Part shown: piece by piece, positions 10,924 to 20,031 of the stretch
How the letters are laid out: each line of letters starts with the position of its first letter
Position numbering within the stretch: the stretch's first letter is position 1
From: Paraburkholderia megapolitana
GTDB taxonomy: Bacteria > Pseudomonadota > Gammaproteobacteria > Burkholderiales > Burkholderiaceae
Reading direction: 5' to 3'
DNA: 64,000 bases
NCBI RefSeq assembly: GCF_007556815.1
Contig: NZ_CP041745.1
Span: 620,001 to 684,000 of the forward strand
Translations under genes and position numbers: made by a program
Notes under the pieces: model-generated
The model's database searches: none
The model's input: only the letters and a program-made list of their open reading frames with translations
What the model was told of the DNA's origin: nothing

Positions 10924-12381
10924 ATGTCCGAACGCAAACTCACCACGGCGGCCGGCGCGCCCGTCGCCGATAACCAGAATTCGTTGACCGCCGGCGTACG
11001 TGGCCCGGTCGCATTGCAGGACGTGTGGCTGCTCGAAAAACTCGCGCACTTCGATCGCGAGGTGATTCCCGAGCGCCGTGTGCACGCGAAGGGTTCAGGC
11101 GCATTCGGTACGCTGAAGGTCACGCACGACATCTCCCGTTTCACGAAGGCGAAGGTGTTCGCCGAAGTCGGCAAGGAAACGCCGCTCTTCATGCGCTTTT
11201 CGACGGTAGCCGGCGAGCGCGGTGCCGCCGATGCCGAGCGTGACGTGCGCGGCTTCTCGATCAAGTTCTACACGGAAGAAGGCAACTGGGACGTGGTCGG
11301 CAACAACACGCCGGTGTTCTTCATTCGCGATCCGCTGAAGTTTCCCGATTTCATTCACACGCAAAAGCGCGATCCGTACACGAACCTGCGCAACAACATC
11401 GCGGCATGGGATTTCTGGTCGCGGCATCCGGAGTCGCTGCATCAGGTGACGATCCTGATGAGCGATCGCGGGATTCCGAAGAACTACCGGCAGATGCATG
11501 GTTTCGGCTCGCATACGTTCTCGTTCCTCAACGCGAATAACGAGCGCTTCTGGGTGAAGTTCCACTTCAAGTCGCTCAACGGCCTCGAGAACTACAGAGA
11601 CGCCGAAGCGGCGCAGGTGGTGGCGGGCGATCGCGAAAGCGCGCAACGCGATCTCGTGACGAGCATCGATGAAGGCCGTTTCCCGAAGTGGGCGTTCCGC
11701 ATTCAGGTGATGCCCGAAGCCGATGCAGCGAAGGTGCCGTACAACCCGTTCGACATCACGAAGGTGTGGCCGCACAAGGACTATCCGCTGATCGACGTCG
11801 GCACGATCGAGTTGAATCGCAACGCGCAGAACTATTTCGCGGATGTCGAGCAGGCCGCGTTCACGCCGGCTAACGTCGTACCGGGCATTGGTTTCTCGCC
11901 GGATCGGCTGTTGCAGGGGCGGCTCTTTTCGTACGGCGATACGCAGCGCTACCGGCTCGGCGTGAATCATCACCAGATTCCGGTGAATGCGTCGCGCTGC
12001 CCGTTCCATCACTCGTTCCATCGCGATGGCGGCATGCGTACCGATGGCAACCTCGGCGGCACGGCGAATTACGAGCCGAATCGCTACGGCGACTTCGCGC
12101 AGGACCGCAATGCGATCGAGCCGCCGCTCGCGGCCGGCACGGTCGATCACTACGATCATCGCGAGGACGACGATTACTACAGCCAGCCGGCCGCGCTGTT
12201 CCGGCTCTTCGATGCGGCGCATCGCCAGCGTCTGTTCGCGAATATCGCGCGGTCGATCAAGGGCGTGCCCGATGAAATCGTTGCACGGCAGGTCGAGCAT
12301 TTCCGCCGCATCGATCCGGCGTATGCAGAAGGTGTCGTCGCCGCGCTCGTGAAGCTCGACGAAGCGGTGGCGGCGCAGTAG
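10924..12381 (+). CDS. katA: monofunctional haem catalase (small-subunit clade)
   Basis: Converts hydrogen peroxide to water and oxygen in the cytoplasm. The 485-aa length is typical of small-subunit (KatA-type) catalases. Visible catalytic residues are the distal His54 in '[12 protein letters not shown]', the Asn of '[14 protein letters not shown]' (N127), and the proximal haem Tyr at about residue 337 in '[14 protein letters not shown]'. An AGGAG-type site precedes the ATG. Its position after oxyR and before dps indicates peroxide-induced expression. A GC-rich hairpin begins at its stop codon. Confidence 0.96.
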   Translation: MSERKLTTAAGAPVADNQNSLTAGVRGPVALQDVWLLEKLAHFDREVIPERRVHAKGSGAFGTLKVTHDISRFTKAKVFAEVGKETPLFMRFSTVAGERGAADAERDVRGFSIKFYTEEGNWDVVGNNTPVFFIRDPLKFPDFIHTQKRDPYTNLRNNIAAWDFWSRHPESLHQVTILMSDRGIPKNYRQMHGFGSHTFSFLNANNERFWVKFHFKSLNGLENYRDAEAAQVVAGDRESAQRDLVTSIDEGRFPKWAFRIQVMPEADAAKVPYNPFDITKVWPHKDYPLIDVGTIELNRNAQNYFADVEQAAFTPANVVPGIGFSPDRLLQGRLFSYGDTQRYRLGVNHHQIPVNASRCPFHHSFHRDGGMRTDGNLGGTANYEPNRYGDFAQDRNAIEPPLAAGTVDHYDHREDDDYYSQPAALFRLFDAAHRQRLFANIARSIKGVPDEIVARQVEHFRRIDPAYAEGVVAALVKLDEAVAAQ

Positions 12382-12412
12382 CCGTAGCGCGCAGGCCGCA
12401 GGCCGCTACGGC
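12381..12412 (+). other. GC-rich hairpin at the catalase stop codon
   Basis: GCCGTAGCG (12381-12389) pairs perfectly with CGCTACGGC (12404-12412). There is no T-tract after it, so it is more likely an mRNA-stabilising or partial termination structure than a full intrinsic terminator. Confidence 0.4.
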
Positions 12413-12503
12413 AGCACAAGGTCATTGCCGGGCGGCGTGGCTGTGCAGGGTGGGGCGCTGCGGCGCCTCGCCGGTTTTGCAGATGAAACGAAGGAGAACG
12501 ATC

Positions 12504-12671
12504 ATGAGCCACTTGATGACGATGATGAGCACCAGCGGCACGGGATTTGCGCAGCAGGCAGTCGCAATGCGCCGCACTGCGCTCGTGCAGAAGATCATGG
12601 GATTCGCGATTGTCGGTAGCGGCTTCGCGGTGATCTTTGCACATGGTCTGCAGCATCTGGTCGGTGCATGA
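12504..12671 (+). CDS. small single-pass membrane protein between catalase and dps
   Basis: A 55-aa ORF with a strong AAGGAG ribosome binding site 8 nt before the ATG. Residues about 31-49 ('IMGFAIVGSGFAVIFAHGL') form one transmembrane helix preceded by 'MRR' and a lysine, which predicts a cytoplasmic N-terminus. The N-terminal part is Met/Ser/Thr-rich. I know no named family for it. Its place between two peroxide-defence genes suggests coexpression with them. The larger frame open from 12450 lacks a good start. Confidence 0.55.
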   Translation: MSHLMTMMSTSGTGFAQQAVAMRRTALVQKIMGFAIVGSGFAVIFAHGLQHLVGA

Positions 12672-12742
12672 CCTGACGACCTGCGAGTGACGCGGCGCGC
12701 CGCCGCAGCACGCAAAAGCGCCGTGCTTCTACGCTAAACTGT

Positions 12743-12760
12743 CGGACGTTTAAATGTCCG
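12743..12760. promoter_or_regulatory. inverted repeat upstream of dps, possible operator
   Basis: CGGAC-GTTTAAAT-GTCCG is a near-palindrome with an AT-rich centre, 67 nt before the dps start. The form suits a dimeric regulator. It does not resemble the ATAG-type OxyR element, so the binder is unknown. Confidence 0.35.
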
Positions 12761-12826
12761 GAGTCGCCGCAGCAAGGCAGTCCGGCATCCGCTAACCGGT
12801 TCGTATCACTCTTCAAGGGAGTCATC

Positions 12827-13318
12827 ATGGCCAAGAAAGGCACCACCGTACCGCACGTGAATATCGGCATCAGCGACAAGGATCGCAAGAAAATTGCAGA
12901 TGGCCTGTCGCGTCTTCTGGCCGACACGTACACGCTGTATCTGAAGACCCATAACTTCCACTGGAACGTGACGGGTCCGATGTTCAACACGCTGCACCTG
13001 ATGTTCGAAGGGCAGTACAACGAACTCGCGCTCGCCGTCGATGCGATCGCCGAACGGATCCGCGCACTCGGCGTGGCTGCACCGGGCAGCTACAAGGAAT
13101 TCGCGAAACTGTCGTCGATTCCTGAAGCGGATGGTGTGCCGGCTGCGGAAGAAATGATTCGCCAGCTCGTGGAAGGTCAGGAAGCGGTCGTGCGTACGGC
13201 GCGCGCAATTTTCCCGGCAACCGAAGCGGCACACGACGAACCGACCGCCGATCTGCTGACGCAACGCATGCAGACGCACGAAAAAACCGCGTGGATGCTG
13301 CGCGCGATGCTGGCCTGA
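12827..13318 (+). CDS. dps: Dps-family DNA-binding ferritin
   Basis: A 163-aa ferritin-like protein expected to form a dodecamer that oxidises and stores iron using peroxide, and shields DNA. The ferroxidase signature is in '[43 protein letters not shown]' (about residues 43-85), with the conserved His, Asp and Glu. The Lys-rich N-terminus ('MAKKGTT') could contact DNA. It completes the oxyR-catalase-dps block. Confidence 0.95.
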   Translation: MAKKGTTVPHVNIGISDKDRKKIADGLSRLLADTYTLYLKTHNFHWNVTGPMFNTLHLMFEGQYNELALAVDAIAERIRALGVAAPGSYKEFAKLSSIPEADGVPAAEEMIRQLVEGQEAVVRTARAIFPATEAAHDEPTADLLTQRMQTHEKTAWMLRAMLA

Positions 13319-13408
13319 GTTCGCACCTCGCGCCACCGTGCTGCTGAGGTACGGCAGCGCGGTGCGTGCCTGCTCTAGAATACGGGCATCGCCTCAGACC
13401 GTACCATC

Positions 13409-14272
13409 ATGTTCGCCCGACTCCCGCTCTATTTACGGCTCGTCCGCATGGACAAGCCGATCGGCAGCCTGCTGCTGCTATGGCCGACGCTCAACGCGCT
13501 ATGGATCGCATCGGGCGGCCGTCCGTCGGCGCAACTGCTGGTGATCTTCGTGATCGGTACGTTGTTGATGCGCTCGGCCGGCTGCGCGATCAACGATTAC
13601 GCCGATCGCGACTTCGACCGCTATGTGAAGCGCACGGCCAACCGGCCGCTGACCTCGGGCAAGATCAAGGCGTGGGAAGCGATTGCGCTGGCCGTGGGAC
13701 TCTCGCTGCTCGCCTTCCTGCTGATCCTGCCGCTCAATGCGCTGACGAAGGAACTGTCGGTGGCGGCGCTGTTCGTCGCCGGATCGTATCCGTTCATGAA
13801 GCGCTTCTTCGCGATCCCACAGGCGTATCTCGGCATCGCGTTCGGCTTCGGCATTCCGATGGCATTTGCGGCCGTGCAGAACCATGTGCCGACGCTCGCG
13901 TGGGTGATGTTGCTGGCCAACGTGTTCTGGTCTGTTGCGTACGATACCGAGTACGCAATGGTCGATCGCGACGACGACATCAAGATTGGCATTCGCACTT
14001 CGGCGCTGACGTTTGGCCGCTTCGACGTGCTGGCCGTGATGCTCTGCTATGCGGGGACGCTCGGCATCTATGCGGGGATCGGGGCGACGCTGCACTTCGG
14101 CGTGCTGTACTGGCTCGGCTGGGCCGCGGCTGTGGCGTGCGCGATCTATCACTACACGATGATCCGCGGCCGCGACCGGATGCAGTGCTTCGCGGCGTTC
14201 AGGCATAACAACTGGTTGGGCGGCGCGCTGTTTGCCGGGATTGCTGCGCATTACGCTGCCGCCGTTTTCTGA
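13409..14272 (+). CDS. ubiA: 4-hydroxybenzoate polyprenyltransferase
   Basis: Attaches the polyprenyl tail to 4-hydroxybenzoate in ubiquinone synthesis, in the inner membrane. It has 287 aa and about eight hydrophobic segments. Both Asp-rich Mg-diphosphate motifs are present: '[20 protein letters not shown]' (around residue 56) and '[20 protein letters not shown]' (around residue 179). It follows dps on the same strand after a 90-nt gap and ends facing proC. Confidence 0.96.
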   Translation: MFARLPLYLRLVRMDKPIGSLLLLWPTLNALWIASGGRPSAQLLVIFVIGTLLMRSAGCAINDYADRDFDRYVKRTANRPLTSGKIKAWEAIALAVGLSLLAFLLILPLNALTKELSVAALFVAGSYPFMKRFFAIPQAYLGIAFGFGIPMAFAAVQNHVPTLAWVMLLANVFWSVAYDTEYAMVDRDDDIKIGIRTSALTFGRFDVLAVMLCYAGTLGIYAGIGATLHFGVLYWLGWAAAVACAIYHYTMIRGRDRMQCFAAFRHNNWLGGALFAGIAAHYAAAVF

Positions 14273-14273
14273 T

Positions 14274-14325
14274 CTACTGCCGGCCGGATTCGTCGCACAT
14301 CTCGTTGATTCGTGCATCCGCCGCC
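14274..14325 (-). repeat. diverged in-phase copy of the proC 3' end
   Basis: Directly downstream of proC the sequence repeats the last codons of that gene with a 66-bp offset. In the proC frame the copy reads ADARINEMCDESGRQ followed by a TAG stop, against ADARAKEMGDEFGRQ-stop in proC itself. The stop codons are at 14340-14342 (gene) and 14274-14276 (copy). Because the offset is 22 codons, readthrough of the first stop would continue into the second copy. Confidence 0.75.
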
Positions 14326-14339
14326 GGCATTGCGGCCGA

Positions 14340-15155
14340 CTACTGCCGGCCGAATTCATCACCCATTTCTTTCGCTCGTGCATCGGCAGCCAATGCGCCA
14401 CGCACGATCGCATCCTTCACGCCGTTCGCATCGAACGCGGCGAGCGCAGCAGCCGTCGTACCGCCTTTCGACGTCACCCGTTCGCGCAGCACGCCAGGCG
14501 ACTCGGACGATTGCGCGGCAAGCTGCGCGGCACCCGTGAATGTCGCCACTGCGAGTGCGCGACCCTGTTCGTCGTCCATGCCCAGCTGACGCGCCGCTTC
14601 CTGCAACGCCTCGATGAAATAGAACACGTAGGCTGGACCGCTCCCCGAGATCGCGGTCACCGCATCGATCTTCGCTTCGTCGTCGAACCACACCGTCTGG
14701 CCGACCGCACCCAACACCTGTCCAGCAAGCGCGCGGCCCGCTTCGTCGACGCCGGCCGTCGCCACCAGACCCGTGACACCCATGCCGATCAGCGCAGGCG
14801 TATTCGGCATGGTGCGCACGATACGCGCGTGACCGTTCAACCAGCGCGACAGATCGGCGGAGCGAATGCCCGCGACGATCGAGATGACGAGTTGGCTCGA
14901 GCCAAGATACGGCGCGAGTGCCTGCGCAACGCTTCTGACGACCTGCGGTTTGACCGCGAGCACGATCGCGTCATACGACGAGAGCGATGCATCGGCGGTA
15001 GCGCCGGTGCGCACGCCGAACTGCTGCGTGGTGCGCGTACGGGCATCTTCGTTGGGATCGACCGCGTAGAGATCGGCGGGCGCGACACCACGCTTGATCA
15101 GACCGCCGATGAGCGCCGCAGCCATATTGCCGCCGCCGATAAAGGCAATTTTCAT
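14340..15155 (-). CDS. proC: pyrroline-5-carboxylate reductase
   Basis: Catalyses the last step of proline synthesis, NAD(P)H-dependent reduction of pyrroline-5-carboxylate. The 271-aa length is normal. A Rossmann nucleotide site 'IAFIGGGNMAAALIGGL' opens the protein. Further family segments are 'AVKPQ', 'IVRTMPNTPALIGMGVTGL' and 'DAVTAISGSGPAYVFYFIEALQEA'. It starts 27 nt after yggS, an often-seen pair. The 3' end has an adjacent partial duplication. Confidence 0.97.
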   Translation of the reverse strand: MKIAFIGGGNMAAALIGGLIKRGVAPADLYAVDPNEDARTRTTQQFGVRTGATADASLSSYDAIVLAVKPQVVRSVAQALAPYLGSSQLVISIVAGIRSADLSRWLNGHARIVRTMPNTPALIGMGVTGLVATAGVDEAGRALAGQVLGAVGQTVWFDDEAKIDAVTAISGSGPAYVFYFIEALQEAARQLGMDDEQGRALAVATFTGAAQLAAQSSESPGVLRERVTSKGGTTAAALAAFDANGVKDAIVRGALAADARAKEMGDEFGRQ

Positions 15156-15182
15156 GATGAGGGTAAGGACGAAGAGGAAAGG

Positions 15183-15881
15183 TCAGTGAGAGTAATCGCG
15201 TCCGCCGAAAATCGCGGTACCGACGCGCACGATCGTGGCGCCTTCCAGCACGGCGGCTTCGAGATCGGCGGACATGCCCATCGATAGCGTGTCGAGATCG
15301 AGGCCACCCGCGCGCAATTGCTCGAACAGTTCGCGCAGCAGCCGATGCGGCACGCGTTGTTCATCGATGCTACCGGCGGGTTCGGGAATCGACATCAGCC
15401 CGCGCAGCCGCAGCCTGGGCAGCGCGGCGATCTGCTGCGCGACGTCCGCTGCTTCTGCAGGCGCCACACCGCTCTTCGATTCTTCCCCACTCACGTTCAC
15501 CTGCAGGCAGACATTGAGCGGCGCGAGCGTATCGGGGCGCTGTTCGGACAGACGCTGCGCGATCTTCAGACGATCGACGGAATGCACCCAGTCGAACAGC
15601 TGCGCCACCGGCTTCGTCTTGTTCGATTGCAATGGGCCGATGAAATGCCATTCGAGCGACGCGCGCAGATCGGCGAGCGCCTCGATCTTGGCCGACGCTT
15701 CCTGCACGTAGTTTTCGCCGAACGCGCGCTGGCCTGCGGCGTGGGCGGCGCGGACGTCTTCGGCGGGAAAGGTCTTCGACACGGCAAGCAGCGCGATGCT
15801 GCGCGGTTCGCGGCCGGCCTGCTGCGCGACGCGCGCGATGCGCTGCTGGACGGCTTCGAGGTTGTGAGCGAGATCGGGCAT
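15183..15881 (-). CDS. yggS: PLP homeostasis protein (YggS/PROSC family)
   Basis: A single-domain alanine-racemase-fold protein that binds pyridoxal phosphate and helps keep free PLP and amino-acid pools balanced; it has no established catalytic reaction. The PLP lysine is in 'IALLAVSKTFPAEDVRAAHAAG', followed by 'FGENYVQEASAKIEAL', 'LEWHFIGPLQSNKTK' and 'SMGMSADLEAAVLEGATIVRVGTAIFG'. 232 aa, typical. It is probably cotranscribed with proC. Confidence 0.95.
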   Translation of the reverse strand: MPDLAHNLEAVQQRIARVAQQAGREPRSIALLAVSKTFPAEDVRAAHAAGQRAFGENYVQEASAKIEALADLRASLEWHFIGPLQSNKTKPVAQLFDWVHSVDRLKIAQRLSEQRPDTLAPLNVCLQVNVSGEESKSGVAPAEAADVAQQIAALPRLRLRGLMSIPEPAGSIDEQRVPHRLLRELFEQLRAGGLDLDTLSMGMSADLEAAVLEGATIVRVGTAIFGGRDYSH

Positions 15882-15980
15882 GACGGACGCGGTCGACGGA
15901 ACAATGCGTCGATTATACGGACGCCGCCGCCATGAACGCGATCGGCCGAACGGCCAGGTGGCGGCGTCGATATGTTGTGG

Positions 15981-17207
15981 CTACGCTGACAGCATGTGCT
16001 CGACGAGTTCGATCCAGTGCGCGACCGGCATCGACGTGCCGCTTTGCAGATGCGAAATGCAACCGACGTTCGCCGATACGATCATCTGCGGTTCGAGCGC
16101 ATTCAGCTTTTCGAGCTTCTGGTTGCGCAGCGTGTACGACAGCGCTGGCTGCGTGAGCGAATAGGTACCTGCGGAGCCGCAGCACAGGTGGTTGTCGGCG
16201 GGCAGGCGCACCTCGATGTCGAGCGCTTCGAGCAGTTGCTCGACCTTGCCGCGTATCTGCTGACCATGCTGCAGCGTGCACGGCGGGTGAAACGCGACGG
16301 TATGTACTGCGCGGCGGCGGGTGAGGGCGATCAGCGGTTCTTCGAAATCGGGCAGGATTTCGGCGATATCGCGGGTCAACTCGACGATGCGTTTCGCCTT
16401 GGCGGCATAGGCCGGATCGTCGCGCAGCAGGTGTGCGTATTCGATCACGGTGGAGCCGCAGCCCGACGCGTTCATCACGATCGCTTCCGCGCCCTGCTCG
16501 ACGTACGGCCACCATGCGTCGATGTTCGCGCGGATGTCGTCGAGCGCTTCGTCGGTGTAGCCGAGATGCAGACGGATCGCGCCGCAGCAGCCCGCTTCGG
16601 GCGCAACGATGGTTTGAATGCCGAGCGCGTCGAGCACGCGTGCGGTCGCGATGTTGACGTTCGGCATCATGGACGGTTGCACGCAGCCCGCGAGCATCAG
16701 CATCTTGCGCGTATGCGTGGTGGTCGGCCATTCGAGCATGCGTTGTCGCGCCGGTACCTTGTCGCGCAGCTTCTTCGGCAGCAGCCGACGCACATGCTGA
16801 CCGAGCCGCATCGTCGGCGTGAACAGCGCGCTGTTCGGCACGAAGCTCGCCAGCACCCGGCGCATCACGCGTTGGCCGATCGGCCGCGTAATTTTCTCTT
16901 CGGTGATCTTGCGGCCGATCTCGACGAGCCGTCCGTATTGCACGCCGGACGGACACGTTGTTTCGCAGCTGCGGCACGTCAGACAGCGATCGAGGTGAGT
17001 TTGCGTACTGCGCGTAGCGGGCGCGCCTTCCACCAGCTGCTTGATCAGGTAGATGCGGCCGCGCGGCCCATCGAGTTCGTCGCCAAGCAACTGATAGGTC
17101 GGACAGGTCGCTGTGCAGAAACCGCAATGCACGCACTTGCGCAGGATGGCATCGGCCTCTTCGCCATCCGGTGTGTTGCGCATGAAGTCCGCAAGATTCG
17201 TCTGCAT
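15981..17207 (-). CDS. glcF: glycolate oxidase iron-sulfur subunit GlcF
   Basis: The electron-transfer subunit of membrane-associated glycolate oxidase. Two N-terminal 4Fe-4S motifs are visible, 'CVHCGFCTATCPTY' near residue 25 and 'CLTCRSCETTCPSG' near residue 75. Two C-terminal cysteine-rich (CCG) domains follow, with 'CCGAIRLHLG' and 'CCGSAGTYSL'. 408 aa as in the family. It begins 8 nt after the glcE stop, so glcDEF form one transcript. Confidence 0.96.
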   Translation of the reverse strand: MQTNLADFMRNTPDGEEADAILRKCVHCGFCTATCPTYQLLGDELDGPRGRIYLIKQLVEGAPATRSTQTHLDRCLTCRSCETTCPSGVQYGRLVEIGRKITEEKITRPIGQRVMRRVLASFVPNSALFTPTMRLGQHVRRLLPKKLRDKVPARQRMLEWPTTTHTRKMLMLAGCVQPSMMPNVNIATARVLDALGIQTIVAPEAGCCGAIRLHLGYTDEALDDIRANIDAWWPYVEQGAEAIVMNASGCGSTVIEYAHLLRDDPAYAAKAKRIVELTRDIAEILPDFEEPLIALTRRRAVHTVAFHPPCTLQHGQQIRGKVEQLLEALDIEVRLPADNHLCCGSAGTYSLTQPALSYTLRNQKLEKLNALEPQMIVSANVGCISHLQSGTSMPVAHWIELVEHMLSA

Positions 17208-17215
17208 CGTGTGGT

Positions 17216-18304
17216 TCAGAAGTCGGGGTACAGACGGCCGCGGTTGAAGACGCGGGCTGGATCGAAAGCGGCTTTCAAACCACGATGGATTTTCATCAAC
17301 GGTGCGGGCAGCGGTGTAAACACGCCTGCGCTGCGGTCATAGCCGTGACCGGTGCGAAAGATCGTCGCGTGGCCGCCGGCCTGTTTCGCGCTCATGCGTA
17401 CGGTTTGCGCGTCGGTGTCGGTGATCCACCAGCGCTGACCGCCGCCCCATTCCATCAGTTGGGCACCGGGCAGTTGCAGCGGTTCGGTGATGGTTGGGAG
17501 TGCGAGACGCCAGAGTGCGGCCATCGGTGCGATAGCCGAGAAGAACGGATCGGTCTGCTCGCGCAGACCGCTCCAGAAACGTTCGGCTTCGACTGCGTCG
17601 ACTACTTCGCCGCCCAGCACGGACTTCGCCGCTTTCACGGCAGCTTCCGCCCCACCGAGGCGCAGCGCAAGCGTGCCGTTGCGCCACGCACTGGCTGTGA
17701 CCGGCAGCGGCCGGCCGCCCCATTCGTTGAGCTTGCGTACGGCGTCGGTGCCGTTCATGTCGAACTTGAGCGTGGCTTCGACCTTCGGCCGCGGCAACAC
17801 CTTCACCGATAGTTCGAGGATCAGCGCGAGCGTACCGAGCGAGCCGGCCATCAGGCGCGACACGTCGTAGCCGGCGACGTTCTTCACGACTTGACCGCCG
17901 AAGTGCAGCACCTGGCCGTGGCCGTTCATCACGACCGCGCCGAGCACGAAGTCGCGCGGTGCGCCGGTAGCGGGGCGCCGCGGCCCGGCGATACCCGCTG
18001 CGATGCAGCCTCCGAACGTAGCCTGCGCGCCGAAATGAGGCGGCTCGAACGGCAGCATCTGATCATGCTCGGCAAGCGTTGCTTCGATCTCGAGAAGCGG
18101 GGTACCGGCCCGTGCGGTGATGACGAGTTCGGCCGGGTCGTAGGCGATGATGCCGCGGTGGGCGCGCGTATCGAGGATTTCACCTTCCAGCGTCTGGCCG
18201 TACCAGTCTTTCGTGCCGCCGCCGCGAATGCGCAGTGCGCGTCCGGCGGCAGTGGCCGAGCGGATGCGCTCGGACCAGTTGGCGACGATGTCGTCCTCTT
18301 CCAT
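17216..18304 (-). CDS. glcE: glycolate oxidase FAD-binding subunit GlcE
   Basis: The second flavin-domain subunit of glycolate oxidase, lacking the full catalytic C-terminal domain of GlcD. A FAD-binding PCMH-type fold is seen in 'LVITARAGTPLLEIEATLAEHDQMLPFEP', 'ATFGGCIAAGIAGPRRP' and 'DVSRLMAGSLGTLALILELSVKVLP'. The frame runs upstream to 18769, but family similarity begins at the ATG at 18304, which has AGGA 5 nt before it; this gives 362 aa. Confidence 0.94.
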   Translation of the reverse strand: MEEDDIVANWSERIRSATAAGRALRIRGGGTKDWYGQTLEGEILDTRAHRGIIAYDPAELVITARAGTPLLEIEATLAEHDQMLPFEPPHFGAQATFGGCIAAGIAGPRRPATGAPRDFVLGAVVMNGHGQVLHFGGQVVKNVAGYDVSRLMAGSLGTLALILELSVKVLPRPKVEATLKFDMNGTDAVRKLNEWGGRPLPVTASAWRNGTLALRLGGAEAAVKAAKSVLGGEVVDAVEAERFWSGLREQTDPFFSAIAPMAALWRLALPTITEPLQLPGAQLMEWGGGQRWWITDTDAQTVRMSAKQAGGHATIFRTGHGYDRSAGVFTPLPAPLMKIHRGLKAAFDPARVFNRGRLYPDF

Positions 18305-18483
18305 GGTGTCCTGCTTCGTTGTGTTTCGCTCGATTGTACCGGTCGGCGCCACTCTGGCAACCCGGAGCGGACCCGTAGCGCGAAGCGGGGAAAGACGCGA
18401 CGGCAAGGGTCTTCGCGCCGGCGAGCACGCACCAGGGATGACCCGCGGAGCGCGCTTGCCAGTGGACGACTCGCGCGCGCAGG

Positions 18484-19977
18484 CTAGAAACGCGGCAGAT
18501 CGGGATGCGGCAGCAGGCCGCCGCGCACATGCATCTTGCCGTACTCGGCACAGCGCGCCCGCGTCGGGATGCCCTTGTCGGGATTGAGCAGGCCGGGGGG
18601 ATCGAAGGCACGCTTGACCGCGTGAAACGCATCGCGTTCTTCGGGCGAGAACTGCACGCACATCGAATTGATCTTCTCGATGCCGACGCCGTGTTCGCCG
18701 GTCACGGTGCCGCCCAGCTCGACGCAGGTCTCCAGAATGTCGGCGCCGAACGCCTCGGCGCGGTGCCATTCGTCGAGATCGTTGCCGTTGAAGAGGATCA
18801 GCGGATGCATGTTGCCGTCGCCCGCATGAAACACGTTCATGCAGCGCAGGCCGTACTTTTCTTCCATCACTTCGATGCGCGCGAGCAGCGGTCCGATGCT
18901 GCGACGCGGCACCGTGCCGTCCATGCAGTAGTAATCCGGCGAGATGCGTCCGGCGGCTGGAAACGCGTTCTTGCGTCCGGACCAGAAGCGCAGCCGCTCG
19001 CTTTCCGAGCGCGAAATCTGGATGCGTGTCGCACCATGCTCACGTAGTACCGCCGTCATCCTGACTATTTCGTCGGCGACTTCTTCGGGTGTTCCATCCG
19101 ACTCGCATAACAGGATCGCCGCGGCATCGAGATCGTAGCCTGCGTTGACGAAACCTTCGACGGCGCGCGTCGCCGGTTTGTCCATCATTTCGAGGCCCGC
19201 GGGAATGATGCCCGCCGCGATGATGCCGGCAACCGCATCGCCGCCCTTCACGACATCGTCGAAACTCGCCATCACGACCTGGGCGGTTTGCGGCTTCGGA
19301 ATCAGTTTCACGGTGACTTCGGTGACGATCGCGAACATGCCTTCGCTACCGATCAGCACAGCAAGCAGATCGAGCCCAGGCGCGTCCGGGCTCAGCGAAC
19401 CGAACTCGACGATCTCGCCTTCCATCGTCACCGCGCGCACGCGCAGGACGTTATGCACGGTGAGACCGTACTTCAGACAATGCACACCACCGGAATTCTC
19501 CGACACGTTGCCGCCGATCGTGCAGGCGATCTGCGACGAAGGATCGGGTGCGTAGTAGAGCCCATACGGCGCGGCCGCTTCCGAGATCGCGAGATTGCGC
19601 ACGCCCGGTTGCACGGTGGCGATACGCGCGTACGAATCGACTTCGACGATCTTCCTGAAGCGCGCCAGCGACACGACCACGCCATGGCGTATCGGCATCG
19701 CGCCACCCGACAGCCCGGTGCCCGCACCGCGCGGCACGATCGGCACGTCGAGCCGCTTGCAGATCTGCACGATGCGCTGCACCTGCGATTCCGTTTCCGG
19801 CAGCACCACGGCGAGCGGCAGGCGACGGTAAGCGGCAAGGCCGTCGCACTCGTAGGCCACTGTGTCTTCTTCGCGATAGAGCAGGCAGTGCGTCGGCAGT
19901 ACGGCCATCAACGCCTGCACGACTTCGCGCTGGCGTTGCGCGAGCACTTCAGCCGAGAGTTCGGCGGGTGCGTTCAT
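18484..19977 (-). CDS. glcD: glycolate oxidase catalytic subunit GlcD
   Basis: The FAD-dependent subunit that oxidises glycolate to glyoxylate. N-terminal FAD domain: 'VPIVPRGAGTGLSGGAMPIRHG', 'TIGGNVSENSGGVHCLKYG', 'GSEGMFAIVTEVTVKLIP'. C-terminal FAD-oxidase domain: 'NVFHAGDGNMHPLILF' and 'GTVTGEHGVGIEK'. I choose the ATG at 19977 because a run of AGGAGGAG lies just before it; the frame reaches 20028. The resulting 497 aa matches GlcD. It follows a paralogous oxidase by 54 nt. Confidence 0.95.
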   Translation of the reverse strand: MNAPAELSAEVLAQRQREVVQALMAVLPTHCLLYREEDTVAYECDGLAAYRRLPLAVVLPETESQVQRIVQICKRLDVPIVPRGAGTGLSGGAMPIRHGVVVSLARFRKIVEVDSYARIATVQPGVRNLAISEAAAPYGLYYAPDPSSQIACTIGGNVSENSGGVHCLKYGLTVHNVLRVRAVTMEGEIVEFGSLSPDAPGLDLLAVLIGSEGMFAIVTEVTVKLIPKPQTAQVVMASFDDVVKGGDAVAGIIAAGIIPAGLEMMDKPATRAVEGFVNAGYDLDAAAILLCESDGTPEEVADEIVRMTAVLREHGATRIQISRSESERLRFWSGRKNAFPAAGRISPDYYCMDGTVPRRSIGPLLARIEVMEEKYGLRCMNVFHAGDGNMHPLILFNGNDLDEWHRAEAFGADILETCVELGGTVTGEHGVGIEKINSMCVQFSPEERDAFHAVKRAFDPPGLLNPDKGIPTRARCAEYGKMHVRGGLLPHPDLPRF

Positions 19978-20031
19978 GTCTCCTCCTGCTGCGACCTCTT
20001 TCATCTGCGACACGCTCCGTTGCGTCATAGG

